DNA of 64,000 bases from Streptomyces sp. NBC_01723 (lineage in GTDB: Bacteria > Actinomycetota > Actinomycetes > Streptomycetales > Streptomycetaceae): positions 6,994,001-7,058,000 of the forward strand of contig NZ_CP109171.1 in NCBI RefSeq assembly GCF_036246005.1. The letters run 5' to 3'. Position 1 is the first letter of the stretch, and each line of letters begins with the position of its first letter. Position numbers and translations under genes: made by a program. Below are positions 7,369 to 16,495 of the stretch, piece after piece. Below the pieces are notes generated by a model, which saw only the letters and a program-made list of their open reading frames with translations, ran no database searches and was not told the origin of the DNA.

Positions 7369-9531
7369 ATGACCCAGCCCAGTGATCCGCGTGCCATCCC
7401 AGGCCCGCGAGACGGCTCCGCCGAACCACACGGGACCGTAGTCCCGGTGCCGCCCCGGCTCACCAAGGCGGTCATCCGCAACTTCCGGCTGCTCCGCAGA
7501 ACCGAGCTTTCCTTCACGGACAAGGTGACACTGTGCGTCGGCCGCAACAACACGGGAAAGACCTCGCTGGCAAAACTGTTCGAATTCTTCGTGGCGAGGA
7601 AGAAGGCCGCGCTGCGCATCGAGGACTTCTCCGCCGACTGCTACGAGGAGTTCCTCGCCGCCCATCGCCTCTTCGCCTCGGGTGAGGCGGAGCAGGCGCG
7701 CGACACGGTTCCGGCAATCACCCTCACCCTCCACATCTCCTACGACAAGGACTGCGGCCAGTACGGACCCCTGGCCCCCTTCGTGGTGGACCTTGACCCC
7801 GACTGCTCCGAGGTGGTGATCAGGTTCGCCTTCGCGTTGGGGGACGGTGCCCTGAAGGAGTTCTTCGGCGGCGTGCCGGCGGGGCCGGATGCCACGGCCA
7901 CGCTTGAGCAGCTGGGCAGAGGTATCCCGAAGCACTTCGAGATGTCGGTGATGGCGGTCGACCCGACCGATGAGGCGAACGTCCGACCGGTCGACCTCGC
8001 GGATGTGCGCACCCTGGTGAGGGTGGACTTCGTCGAGGCGCAGCGAGGGCTGGACGACGAGAGCGACGGGCATGCCGCACCAATCGGAGCGGTCTTCGAG
8101 CAACTGCTGACCGCGGCGGAGAAGAGTCAGAACGCGACGTGGCTGGAGGAGCTCGCCGCGAACATCGACAGGACACTCGTGGACACCTCCGGCAGTCTCG
8201 ACTGCAGCCTCCAGAAGGTCCGCGAACGGGTGGCGCCGACGTTGAAGGCATTCGGCTATCCAGGTCTGGCCAACCAGGAGTTCGTCACGGCCGCCCGGCT
8301 GGACTCCAAGAGGCTGCTCAGGAACTTCGCGCGCATTCACTATCCGGGAGTGGCCGGTGTGCGGTTCCCGGAGTCGTACAACGGCCTCGGTACGCGGAAC
8401 TTGGTGATGATTCTGCTCAGGCTCTTCACCTGCTACCGCGACCACACGGCGACCTCTCCGGAGTCGGGGATCCATCTCGTCTTCCTGGAGGAACCGGAGG
8501 CCCATCTGCATCCGCAGATGCAGGAGGCGTTCATCCAGCGACTCACGTACTCCGTCAATCTGTTCCCTCGGATCGACGCGCAGATGAGAGCGACGATGCC
8601 CGGGCAAAAGGGAGCGGTCGAGGAGAGCAGCACCGCAATCGACAGCAGCCCCCGGTGGAACGCTCAGTTCGTGGTGACCACCCACTCGGCACACGTGGCC
8701 AACCGGGGACACTTCTCCGACATCCGGTACTTCCGGAAGGAGGAGGACACCGTGGAGAGCGGAAGCGAGCCGGGGCCGGCTCGCACCGTCATCAAGGACC
8801 TGTCCCAGGTGACTGGCGACGAGAGGTTCCTCCGCAAGTACCTGACCCTCACCCGGGCCGACCTCTACTTCGCGGACAAGGCCATCCTCGTCGAGGGCGC
8901 CAGCGAGCGTATCTTCGTCCCGGCTGCGGAGGAGAAGCTGGCGGCGAGGAGGCCCGAAGAGACGCCCCAGCACCAGTACGTGACCTTGATGGAGGTCGGC
9001 GGGGCGCATGCCCACAGGTTCTATCCGCTGCTGAAGGTCCTCGGGATCCCAGCCCTGATCATCACGGATCTTGATCCCGTCGACGACAGTGAGCCCAAGA
9101 TTCGCAAATGTCTGGTGTCCGAATCCGGACGCACGTCCAACCAGTCCATCAGGGCGTGGTCCCCCGAGATGTCCGACATCACGGTGGCCGAGCTGCTGCA
9201 GCGGGCCGAGACGGACCCGCCGATCGCCGGCGGCAGCATGTGCCTCGCCTACCAGGTGCCGGAGGAGCCCGGCGGTCCGTGCGGCCGCACTTTCGAGGAC
9301 GCCTTCGCGCTGGCCAACCGGGCCCTGTTCGGTATTTCCACGGGTGCCGCTCCCGCCGAGGAACTGGAACAACAGGCCCGTAGCAGCGTAGAGACCAGGC
9401 ACAGCAAGGTCGACTTCGCCCTCGACCATGTCCTCGGAGACCACGACTGGCAGGTCCCGAAGTACATCAGGCGCGGCCTCGAGTGGCTCATGGCACAGGA
9501 CGGGACGGCGACGAAGGCGGACGTCCAGTGA
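7369..9531 (+). CDS. gajA: Gabija-like GajA: OLD-family ATPase with TOPRIM nuclease domain
   Basis: 720 residues from the ATG at 7369 (AAGGAG 6 bp upstream). An ABC/SMC-type ATPase half has Walker A GRNNTGKTS at about residues 58-66 and Walker B VFLEEPEAHLHP near 370. A C-terminal TOPRIM half has the acidic motifs LVEGASER near 507 and TDLDPVDD near 566. This order is that of OLD-family nucleases. The next gene encodes a UvrD-like helicase and overlaps this one by four bases, which is the arrangement of the Gabija anti-phage system, where GajA cuts DNA and GajB senses or feeds ends. The protein is longer than typical GajA (about 580 residues), mainly between the ATPase motifs. The system assignment is by architecture and synteny. 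Confidence 0.8.
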   Translation: MTQPSDPRAIPGPRDGSAEPHGTVVPVPPRLTKAVIRNFRLLRRTELSFTDKVTLCVGRNNTGKTSLAKLFEFFVARKKAALRIEDFSADCYEEFLAAHRLFASGEAEQARDTVPAITLTLHISYDKDCGQYGPLAPFVVDLDPDCSEVVIRFAFALGDGALKEFFGGVPAGPDATATLEQLGRGIPKHFEMSVMAVDPTDEANVRPVDLADVRTLVRVDFVEAQRGLDDESDGHAAPIGAVFEQLLTAAEKSQNATWLEELAANIDRTLVDTSGSLDCSLQKVRERVAPTLKAFGYPGLANQEFVTAARLDSKRLLRNFARIHYPGVAGVRFPESYNGLGTRNLVMILLRLFTCYRDHTATSPESGIHLVFLEEPEAHLHPQMQEAFIQRLTYSVNLFPRIDAQMRATMPGQKGAVEESSTAIDSSPRWNAQFVVTTHSAHVANRGHFSDIRYFRKEEDTVESGSEPGPARTVIKDLSQVTGDERFLRKYLTLTRADLYFADKAILVEGASERIFVPAAEEKLAARRPEETPQHQYVTLMEVGGAHAHRFYPLLKVLGIPALIITDLDPVDDSEPKIRKCLVSESGRTSNQSIRAWSPEMSDITVAELLQRAETDPPIAGGSMCLAYQVPEEPGGPCGRTFEDAFALANRALFGISTGAAPAEELEQQARSSVETRHSKVDFALDHVLGDHDWQVPKYIRRGLEWLMAQDGTATKADVQ

Positions 9532-11342
9532 CGACGGAGGCGGAAGATGTCACGCACGCGATCCTGACGGCTCTCCAAGCGGGCCGTCACTTCAAGGTGG
9601 AGGCCGGTGCCGGTGCGGGCAAGACCAGCTCACTGATCGAGGCGCTCCAGAGCATCCTGGCTGACCGCCCCCGCTACCTCCCGCGGCCCCACCAGCGCAT
9701 CGCCTGCGTCACCTACACCAATGTCGCCCGCGACGAGATCATCAGCCGTACCGACCGCAGCCCGTACGTGTTCGCCGAAACCATCCATGGTTTCCTGTGG
9801 CAGCTGCTCTCCCCTTTCGGCAAGCACCTGTTGCGCCACATCGTCGAGCTGGACCTCATGCTGTCGAAGATGGAGGGCCACACCTCACTGGACGGCTACA
9901 CCGTCGAGTACAGCACCGGCTTCCAGAAGGTGGACCACGACAGCCGTCGGGTGCAGTTGGGTCACAACGATCTGCCCGTCCTCGCGAGGGCGTTTTTCGC
10001 CCTTCCCAAGTTCCGGGCTCTGGCTGCCGACCGGTTCCCGATCGTCTTCGTGGACGAGTACCAGGACACCCCCGCCGGTCTGGCGGAGGCCATGCTGGGC
10101 ACGCCGGGCGATGAGGCCACTGCGCGCGGCCCCCTCTGCGGCTTCTTCGGGGACCATTGGCAGCAGATCTACGACAACGCGTGCGGGGCACTTGAGGACG
10201 CCCGCCCGACACCGGTCTTCAGACGGCGCAATCGGCGCTCGCAGCGCGCCGTCGTGAACCTCCTGAACACGATGCGTCCCGAATTGACGCAGACCATGGC
10301 GTCAGGAGTTGGCGAGGGCACCGTCGCCGTCTATCACACCAACGAATGGGCCGGGACGAGGCTCACCCACCACCGGAAGGGTCAGCTCGGCTGGGACGCG
10401 GCCCACGCGGCACGGAAATGGGTACTGGACGACGTCCGCGACCGGTTATGGAGCACCGGGGCATCCGGTCACGATGCCCAGGGGCGGGCGGAGGAGCCCA
10501 GCACGAAGATCCTCATGCTCACGCACGAGACGATCGCCGGCGAACTGGGATATCAGAAGCTCCACGGGGCCTTTCGGCGCAACGATTCCTACGTGAGGAA
10601 GGAGGACCACGCCATGGCCTTCTTCATGGACACGCTGGAACCGGCCCTGCTCCACCACCGGAACAAGCGCTACGGCGCGATGTTCGACGCACTCGACCCC
10701 CGTGGCCGCCCACCCATCAACTCGTCGGCCGACAAGCAGGAATGGATGGCGTTCCTGACGAAACTGGGGGAGGCCCGCAAGACGGGCACGGTCGGCGACG
10801 TCCTCGACCTCTGTCTTGAGCAGCAGCTCTTCGACGGCCTGGGGAAGGTGCGCGAGCGTCACCGGAAGGCCGTGTCACTATCCGGCACCGACCCGCAGGC
10901 TGTGAGTGACGATAAGGCCGAAGCCCGGGCGGCGGCGCGGTCGAAGGAGTACCAACAACTGCGCCAGGTGCCGTACGCGGAGTTGCTGGCGTTGAGCGAG
11001 CACCTCGGCGGCGGCACGCCCTTCGCCACACAACACGGAGTCAAGGGACTGGAGTTCAACCGGGTTCTCGCCGTGGTCAGCAAGGGACACTCCCGCTTCC
11101 AGATCCCCGAGATGCTGGCTAACTTCTCCCGGCGCGACGAACTGATGGACAAGGAACTGGAGGCGTTTATCAGGGCACGCAACCTCTTCTACGTGGCATG
11201 CTCACGGGCCAGAGAGCATCTGGCCATCCTCTTCACCACGAAACTTGAGCCCGCTGCACTGGACACCCTTCGGGAGTGGGTCGGCGAGTCGCGGATCACG
11301 TCGCTGCGGTTCGACGGGGATACGGTGGTGGGTGGCGAATGA
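9528..11342 (+). CDS. gajB: Gabija-like GajB: UvrD/Rep-type superfamily 1 helicase
   Basis: The GTG at 9528 overlaps the gajA stop (GTGA), giving 604 residues; the longer frame from 9483 lies inside gajA and is unlikely. Motifs in order: Walker A EAGAGAGKTS (residues 25-34), motif Ia-like ACVTYTNVARDEI, Walker B FVDEYQDT near 175, motif V-like TQHGVKGLEFN near 500 and motif VI LFYVACSRAREHL near 560. These define a UvrD/PcrA-like helicase. Next to an OLD/TOPRIM nuclease this matches GajB. At 604 residues it is larger than typical GajB (about 500), so a divergent Gabija subtype is likely. Both genes should be co-transcribed. Confidence 0.8.
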   Translation: MTTEAEDVTHAILTALQAGRHFKVEAGAGAGKTSSLIEALQSILADRPRYLPRPHQRIACVTYTNVARDEIISRTDRSPYVFAETIHGFLWQLLSPFGKHLLRHIVELDLMLSKMEGHTSLDGYTVEYSTGFQKVDHDSRRVQLGHNDLPVLARAFFALPKFRALAADRFPIVFVDEYQDTPAGLAEAMLGTPGDEATARGPLCGFFGDHWQQIYDNACGALEDARPTPVFRRRNRRSQRAVVNLLNTMRPELTQTMASGVGEGTVAVYHTNEWAGTRLTHHRKGQLGWDAAHAARKWVLDDVRDRLWSTGASGHDAQGRAEEPSTKILMLTHETIAGELGYQKLHGAFRRNDSYVRKEDHAMAFFMDTLEPALLHHRNKRYGAMFDALDPRGRPPINSSADKQEWMAFLTKLGEARKTGTVGDVLDLCLEQQLFDGLGKVRERHRKAVSLSGTDPQAVSDDKAEARAAARSKEYQQLRQVPYAELLALSEHLGGGTPFATQHGVKGLEFNRVLAVVSKGHSRFQIPEMLANFSRRDELMDKELEAFIRARNLFYVACSRAREHLAILFTTKLEPAALDTLREWVGESRITSLRFDGDTVVGGE

Positions 11343-11425
11343 GGGACGATGCAGGCTGGACGGATCCCCGGGCCAACCCCAACAAGGGATGCCCTGGGTT
11401 GCTGGTCGCCCGGATGCGATCGCCT

Positions 11426-11640
11426 CATGACGACCTCGGGCAGCTCCCAGCCGCCAAAGATCAGGGAGGAAGTGGGCGAAGGTCGGAGCGCCCCGCAGTC
11501 GCTCAGCCGTGAGCCCGTGTATCTCGACCGGCCCCGGGCCGCATCCAGGGTTGAGCAGGGTCGAGAACTCTCCGGACCGTTCGCCTTCCGGGCTGATCGT
11601 CACCACCGCGACGGACAGCACTCGGGTCCCGGCCACCGGC
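11426..11640 (-). pseudogene. DnaQ-like (DEDDh) 3'-5' exonuclease fragment
   Basis: Minus-strand translation gives VAVVTISPEGERSGEFSTLL, then NPGCGPGPVEIHGLTAERL and RGAPTFAHFLPDL. This is the conserved region after the first catalytic motif of DNA polymerase III epsilon-like exonucleases. The DxE motif that should come just before is missing, and the reading frame is lost toward 11426. A truncated relic. Confidence 0.6.
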
Positions 11641-11659
11641 GTCACGGTCCGCGACGACA

Positions 11660-11961
11660 TGCGTCAGGAGGTCTTCCGCCCGCTCCCCATCCACCTCGGC
11701 GCGCTGGACGAGACCCTGAAGTGGGGCGGCGAAGCCGTCGAGGCGGCCGATGCCCGCATCGACGTCGAGCTGACGGTTCAGGACGGCACGCTGCACCTCT
11801 GGCTCGGCCTCGACAGGGTGGACGTCCGGGCGGCTTGCGACGATTTCGCCCGCCTGCTGCACACCCTTCCGTACACCGACTGCCAGGTCGGTGACGACCA
11901 TGTACTGCTGCGCCTGCACGGCGATCTCGAGACCGATCCCCTTTTCCCTTGGCCGCCGTAG
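11660..11961 (+). CDS. Hypothetical protein (100 aa)
   Basis: ATG start with a protein beginning MRQEVFRPLPIHLGALDETL. It has a compact pattern of alternating hydrophobic residues (LHLWLGLDRVDVRAACDDF) and ends in LFPWPP. The frame stays open upstream to 11509 but that part overlaps the exonuclease relic on the other strand. No family is recognised and there is no good ribosome-binding site, so it may itself be a fragment. Confidence 0.35.
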
Positions 11962-12309
11962 GCATGGATGCCTACGCCTCCGGGCCGAAGGATCGGCGAC
12001 GGCTCATTGAGCAAGTCACCGATGGGCCTGCGGAAGCACAGGCCAAGCAGCCGTATTCGTGAGCCCGTAACGCGAGCCGGGCCACGTTCTTCGCTCCGCT
12101 TCAGGCTGGCAAGGGCGTGACAGGAATGGCGCTGCAGAGCCCCCGCTGGCTCTTTCAGGAAACGGCTGCCCCTGGCTCACCGAAGGCCCGGCCGACGCCG
12201 GGACGGCGAAAAACTTGGTATGCGGGCCCCTGCTGACGTCCTTCGACGTCGCTGTGCCGTTCCTCACCGATTAATCCGTAGATCACTTCACAACATTCCG
12301 GGAGAACCC
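11962..12309. other. No gene recognised
   Basis: About 350 bp with no convincing coding frame. The last 50 bp before 12310 are A/T-richer and should hold the promoter of the next small gene; GGGAG at 12300-12304 is its ribosome-binding site. Confidence 0.4.
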
Positions 12310-12519
12310 GTGAGCAAGAACATCAACAACCCCGTGGGCATGGGCGGCGGCCAGCGCAAGAAGCTGTCCCGCGCCGAACGGCAGAACAACGGTCCGCACC
12401 GCAACCTCGACCGCCAGGGTGCCGCCGACCAGAAGGCGGAGCTGGTGCGCAAGATGTGCGAAATGGCCGGCACAGCCGAGGGTGCCGGGCAGACCGGCGA
12501 CAACACCGCACAGAGCTGA
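12310..12519 (+). CDS. Small conserved Streptomyces protein, DUF6243-like (69 aa)
   Basis: GTG start chosen because GGGAG lies at the correct distance; the longer frame from 12220 adds residues with no conserved look. The protein starts MSKNINNPVGMGGGQRKKLS and continues with highly charged, probably disordered sequence (RAERQNNGPHRNLDRQGAAD). I recognise this as the small DUF6243-type protein found in many Streptomyces genomes. Its function is unknown. It appears to be a single-gene unit. Confidence 0.75.
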   Translation: MSKNINNPVGMGGGQRKKLSRAERQNNGPHRNLDRQGAADQKAELVRKMCEMAGTAEGAGQTGDNTAQS

Positions 12520-13161
12520 CGCACCGCCACCGCAGGGCGGCACCGCACGGGGCAGGGTCCGGACCGCGACACGTGGCCCGGGCCCTGCTGCCGTACCGAG
12601 CGCGACCTGCCCCGCTCAGGTCCCGGCCGAGCATCCGCGTCTCAGCTGGCCAACCGGGGCAGCCGCAGATTCAGCAGCCTCGTCACCGCCACCACCCCGA
12701 GCTGCACCAGCAGCGTCACCACCAGCGCGTTCCCCGTGGCACAGCCCGGGCGACACCGCCTCGCTGAGTTGGCCAGCGTCGACGCGCGCCAGGGGGCTCT
12801 TCGAGTCTGAGTCGGGTGCAGTAAGCCGTGGAGAGAGGTTCGAGTGCCTCCGGCGGCAGGCCCGTGGGCGGATGGTCGAATCGGGTTCAGTGTATGAATT
12901 TCACCATGTCGCTGACCTGCGAAATCGCATCCCAAAGTTCGAGTAGCCGATACGCCGAGTTGGTGCAGCCCGGTGCCGCTCATTCGCTTTCGTCGTTGGT
13001 GACGATCTCGAAAATCGTCTTGGCACAGGCATCGCCACGCCTGATCGTCAGCGGAGCGCTGGATGCGGTCGGGCCTGACTGTCAGTGGTGCCGCATACCC
13101 TGAATGAGCACCTCGGCCGGCTACTTGCCGACGGGTCGTGTCCAGCAAGGAGGATGAGGCG
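12520..13161. other. Mostly empty stretch with a possible membrane-protein tail on the minus strand
   Basis: Near 12645-12745 the minus strand encodes NALVVTLLVQLGVVAVTRLL, which could be the last helix of a lost membrane protein. No start or remaining part can be found. The rest has only short frames. AAGGAGG at 13147-13153 is the ribosome-binding site for the ATG at 13162. Confidence 0.3.
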
Positions 13162-14652
13162 ATGGCTGATCGCAAGACGGTGACGCGCCAGACGTTCATC
13201 GGTGAGAAGGGCATCGCCCTGATCGAGCGACGCTGCCTGGAGATGGGCCACCTCTTCCATCCCCGGCGCGTCGATCACGGCATCGACGGACACATCGATC
13301 TGGTCGACCCCGACAGCCGCGCCGTGCTGAACCTGACCCTGCTGGTCCAGAGCAAGGCGCAGGAACGGCGTTTCTCTGGCGAGACGGACGACGGCTTCCA
13401 CTATCTCTGCGACCAGCGCGATCTTGATCACTGGCTGTCCGGTAACTCGCCGGTCATCCTGGTCTTTTCCCACCCCGAGAGTCATGAGGCGTGGTGGGTG
13501 GAGGTCAAGGCGGCGTTCCCGGACGCGGTCAGCCGTGCTGCCCGCCGCGTGGACATCGACAAGCACACCCAGCGCTTCGACCGGGACGCCGCCCAGGCGC
13601 TGCTGCGCTTGGCGATGCCGCGGACGACGGGCCTGTACCTGCGGCCCGCGTCGATCACCGAAGTGCTGACCACGAACCTGCTGCCCGTCATCGAGATGCC
13701 GCCGACCGTGCATCTGGCCCCGACGACCTTCACTGACTACCGCGCGGCCGGTGGCGCACTGGAGACGCAGGGCCGGCGTGAGTCCGGCTGGATCCTGCGG
13801 GACAACCTGGTCCTGTCGTTCCACGACCTGCGGGACTCGCCTTTGCGGGTGCTCTGCGACGGAGATCCCGAGCGGCACGAGACCAGAGAGTGGGCGGACA
13901 GCGACGACCTCGACACCCAGCACCGCTTCGCTGACCTGCTCTCCCGGACCGTTCAGGGCTCCTATCCGGAACTGCGGTGGCACAAGGACCGCAAGCACAT
14001 GCACTTTCGCGCGACCTCGCACCTGGGGCCTCGCAAGGCGGGCAAGGGACCCGGATCACGCGGCCGGACCGTGTTCGGTCCGCACACCTCGAAGTCCGAC
14101 CCACAGCGCGTCGGCTACTACCACCACGCTGCACTGCGCATGAGATTCCGGCGCCTGGACGGTGTCTGGTACTACCAGCTGGAACCGGACTACTGCTTCA
14201 CCACCGACGGGTACACCGAATACCCTTTCGCCGACCGGCTCCTGGCGGGGATCAAACGTCTCGACCGGCATCCGGCGGTCCGAGGCTGGACCCGCATGTG
14301 GGCCAACTACCTGCGCCAGGAGGCCGACTTGTTCACGGAAGCACGGCCCGTCCAGTTCGGCGAGCTGGCCACCATGACGGTCGAGCGCGGTATCGACGAC
14401 CTGTTGTGGGGGCCGGCGCCGTCCGGGGCCACACCCGAGGACGACCAGGACCCGTCCGCCGGAGGGCAGGAAAGTCTGGACGCTGTACTGGCTGCCGCGG
14501 ATGCGGACACCCAGGATCTCCTCAGCCTGCTCCAGGACGGCGAGAGCGACGAGGGTGCTCCTCGGCGAAGAAGCCCTGGAAGCAAAGCCAGGTCTGCAGG
14601 ACTGCGGACGCCCCGTCAGGGACGGGCGAGCGGTGCGAGGCGAGGCCGGTGA
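13162..14652 (+). CDS. DUF4365 (DREN)-APAZ protein of a SPARDA-like short Argonaute system
   Basis: 496 residues from the ATG after AAGGAGG. The first 120 residues fit DUF4365, a PD-(D/E)xK-type nuclease domain, with Glu15 in IGEKG, Asp42 in HGIDGHIDL, Gln63-x-Lys65 in LLVQSKAQ, and WLSGNSPVILVF. The remainder, with WYYQLEPDYCFTTDGYTEY and a Trp-rich C-terminal region, looks like the APAZ domain that pairs with short Argonautes. The next gene overlaps by GTGA and begins like a short Argonaute. DREN-APAZ plus short pAgo is the SPARDA system, which degrades cell DNA on sensing invader transcripts or plasmids. The nuclease gene looks intact. The APAZ call is by layout and general pattern. Confidence 0.7.
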   Translation: MADRKTVTRQTFIGEKGIALIERRCLEMGHLFHPRRVDHGIDGHIDLVDPDSRAVLNLTLLVQSKAQERRFSGETDDGFHYLCDQRDLDHWLSGNSPVILVFSHPESHEAWWVEVKAAFPDAVSRAARRVDIDKHTQRFDRDAAQALLRLAMPRTTGLYLRPASITEVLTTNLLPVIEMPPTVHLAPTTFTDYRAAGGALETQGRRESGWILRDNLVLSFHDLRDSPLRVLCDGDPERHETREWADSDDLDTQHRFADLLSRTVQGSYPELRWHKDRKHMHFRATSHLGPRKAGKGPGSRGRTVFGPHTSKSDPQRVGYYHHAALRMRFRRLDGVWYYQLEPDYCFTTDGYTEYPFADRLLAGIKRLDRHPAVRGWTRMWANYLRQEADLFTEARPVQFGELATMTVERGIDDLLWGPAPSGATPEDDQDPSAGGQESLDAVLAAADADTQDLLSLLQDGESDEGAPRRRSPGSKARSAGLRTPRQGRASGARRGR

Positions 14653-14897
14653 TCAGCTCGGTGATCCTTGACGAACCAGAACTGGAATTTGGGGGAGCGG
14701 CCCGGCACATCGATCCACGGTTCGGGATCACGAACTACGGTCCCGCTGATCTCGGCGTGGCCGACGCGCCCAGGGCGATCCGCGTCGGCCTTGTCGGTCC
14801 TGCGGACCAACTCGACGGGCTGCGCCAATGGCTAGCCTCGATCTTGCGTGACGGTCCGCCGACGGAGTCGGTGGACCGTTTTCGTGCTGTGGGCTGA
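14649..14897 (+). pseudogene. Short prokaryotic Argonaute, N-terminal stub (82 aa) of a SPARDA-like system
   Basis: The GTG start overlaps the stop of the DREN-APAZ gene. The stub contains DEPELEFGGAARHIDPRFGI, then TNYGPADLGV and IRVGLVGPADQLDGLRQWL. This matches the usual opening of short Argonaute MID domains (E-P-x-L-x-F-G ... D-P-R-x-G ... G-P-x-D ... I-x-V-G). Short pAgo proteins are normally about 450-500 residues with MID and PIWI domains; here the frame stops at 14897 and the PIWI part is absent. The break lies just upstream of an IS1380-type transposase gene, so insertion or deletion by that element is the likely cause. Confidence 0.65.
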
Positions 14898-14996
14898 GGC
14901 TGGGCAGGTTGAGGGCCCGAGTGTCGTCTCGGATGGACGCCGGGTTCCACTGCTCCGGCCGGAGGGTTCTCTCGTAGGGGCGGATGAATCCGCTGC

Positions 14997-16373
14997 TCAT
15001 CCCGGGTTCGGCAGGAGTGCGAGCCGTTCGAGGGCGGCAGTGATGTGACTGGTCCAGGGCCAGTGCTGGGCCAGGCGGAGGATTTGCCGACGGCCGGTGG
15101 TCACGAGCTGTCCGGCCGTGGTGAACAGGCGGAGCCGCAGGCGGCGAGGTTCCCAGAGACGGGCCTTGCCGGTCAGGGCGAGCATCGGCATCCAGGCCAG
15201 CAGGTCGAGAGCGATCTGCACGATCTCCAGCCAGATCCGGTTCTGGGCCGTGCGGTGCAGAGGAAGATTCCGCAGGCCGGTGGCCCGGGCGGCCCGGATG
15301 CGGTCCTCGGCCCGGGCCCGCAGCCGGTGACGGAGCTCGAGCTCGGCGATCGGCCGGCCCGAGGTGTTGGTGGCGAAACAGGTCAGCCGCATGCCGTCCG
15401 CGTCCGTGAGCCTCAACTGGGCCCCGGGGTGCGGTCGTTCCTTCCTGACGATCAGCCGCATGTCCTTGGGCCAGCCGTCCAGAACGTCGCCGGTGAGTTC
15501 AGCGACCCAGGCGCCGTCGCGGATCTCGCCGCCGGTCTCGATGGCCGCCGTCCAGGCCGAGGCCGGAACCTTCAGCACGTGCTGGTGGATCGCGTCGGTG
15601 ATCACCATGCCGACCGAGTAGGACAGCCACCGTCCCCGCTGGGCGAGCCATGCGACGAAGTCGTGAGTGCCGCCCGCGGAGTCAGTGCGGATCAGGGTCC
15701 GGCGCCCACGCCGGTACTTCTTCGGCAGCTGGGCCAGCGCCAGTTGGGCGGCGGTGACGTGGTCGGACGCGGTGTTCGAGCCCGCGTTTCCTGGTCTGAG
15801 CAGGGCCGCGACCGGTTCCCCCGTGCCGCCCGGTCCGTGGTCGACGAAGCCCATCAGCGGGTGATGGCCGTAGGTCCGCTTCCAGGTGGGTGCGGCGTCC
15901 TCCTTGTCCGAGTGCGCGATCACCAGCACCCCGTCGAGGTCGACGGTCACCGCCCCGCCCGCATCAGGCGCTGCCCGTCCGGCCAACCGCCAGGCACGTT
16001 GACGGACTTCAGCCCGCGCGGAACGGATGGCCCGCAGGGCCTTCTCCCCGGAGGCTGCGAGGGTGTCGATGAGGCGGGAGACCGTCGGGTCGGAGGCGAC
16101 CGGCCCGAACACGGCCGGCTCGGCCCGCAGCATGCCGATATCCGCCAGGCAGTCCCCGCCCATCGCGACTGCCAGCGCGAGGTCCAGGAGGATCTTCCCG
16201 GGATCGTGGACGGCCCGCGGCTTCCGCCAGGGCGCCAGGGCTGCGGATATCGCCTGGTCAAGGCCCGTCTTGCGGACCGTCTCCAGCAGCAGGACCGCAC
16301 CGGCCTGCGAGACCACCTGCCGACCGTCTCCCTGGACACGGACACGCGGGTACGACGAGATAGGCTCTCTCAC
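14997..16373 (-). CDS. IS1380-family transposase (458 aa)
   Basis: A complete minus-strand gene. The DDE motifs include VTVDLDGVLVIAHSDKEDA (first Asp), LIRTDSAGGTHDFVAWL (second Asp) and the C-terminal ELRHRLRARAEDRI region with Glu, as in IS1380-family transposases. The length is normal for the family and there is no frameshift, so it may be active. I could not fix the element's terminal repeats; the left end falls between the truncated Argonaute (14897) and 14997, the right end between 16374 and 16495. Confidence 0.85.
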   Translation of the reverse strand: MREPISSYPRVRVQGDGRQVVSQAGAVLLLETVRKTGLDQAISAALAPWRKPRAVHDPGKILLDLALAVAMGGDCLADIGMLRAEPAVFGPVASDPTVSRLIDTLAASGEKALRAIRSARAEVRQRAWRLAGRAAPDAGGAVTVDLDGVLVIAHSDKEDAAPTWKRTYGHHPLMGFVDHGPGGTGEPVAALLRPGNAGSNTASDHVTAAQLALAQLPKKYRRGRRTLIRTDSAGGTHDFVAWLAQRGRWLSYSVGMVITDAIHQHVLKVPASAWTAAIETGGEIRDGAWVAELTGDVLDGWPKDMRLIVRKERPHPGAQLRLTDADGMRLTCFATNTSGRPIAELELRHRLRARAEDRIRAARATGLRNLPLHRTAQNRIWLEIVQIALDLLAWMPMLALTGKARLWEPRRLRLRLFTTAGQLVTTGRRQILRLAQHWPWTSHITAALERLALLPNPG

Positions 16374-16495
16374 CTGGAAAGTGCTCTTTTCCTTGCAGCC
16401 AACAGGACCCTCAGCAAGTCCTATCGTTGCAGGTCAAGGGCACTTTCCGTGTTTCTGATCATCTCTTGGACAGCCCACCTCGCGAAAGCGCGAGG

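Noticed and set aside
7291..9444. Minus-strand open frame of 717 codons opposite gajA
   Set aside because: High-GC antisense shadow; the plus strand has all ATPase and TOPRIM motifs.
12830..12870. GGTTCGAGTGCC resembling a tRNA T-loop
   Set aside because: No acceptor stem, D-arm or anticodon arm can be drawn around it.
16478..16495. Hairpin CCTCGCG-AAAG-CGCGAGG next to element A copy 2
   Set aside because: Could be a terminator or an element end, but the neighbouring gene it would serve is not identifiable, so it is only mentioned as context.
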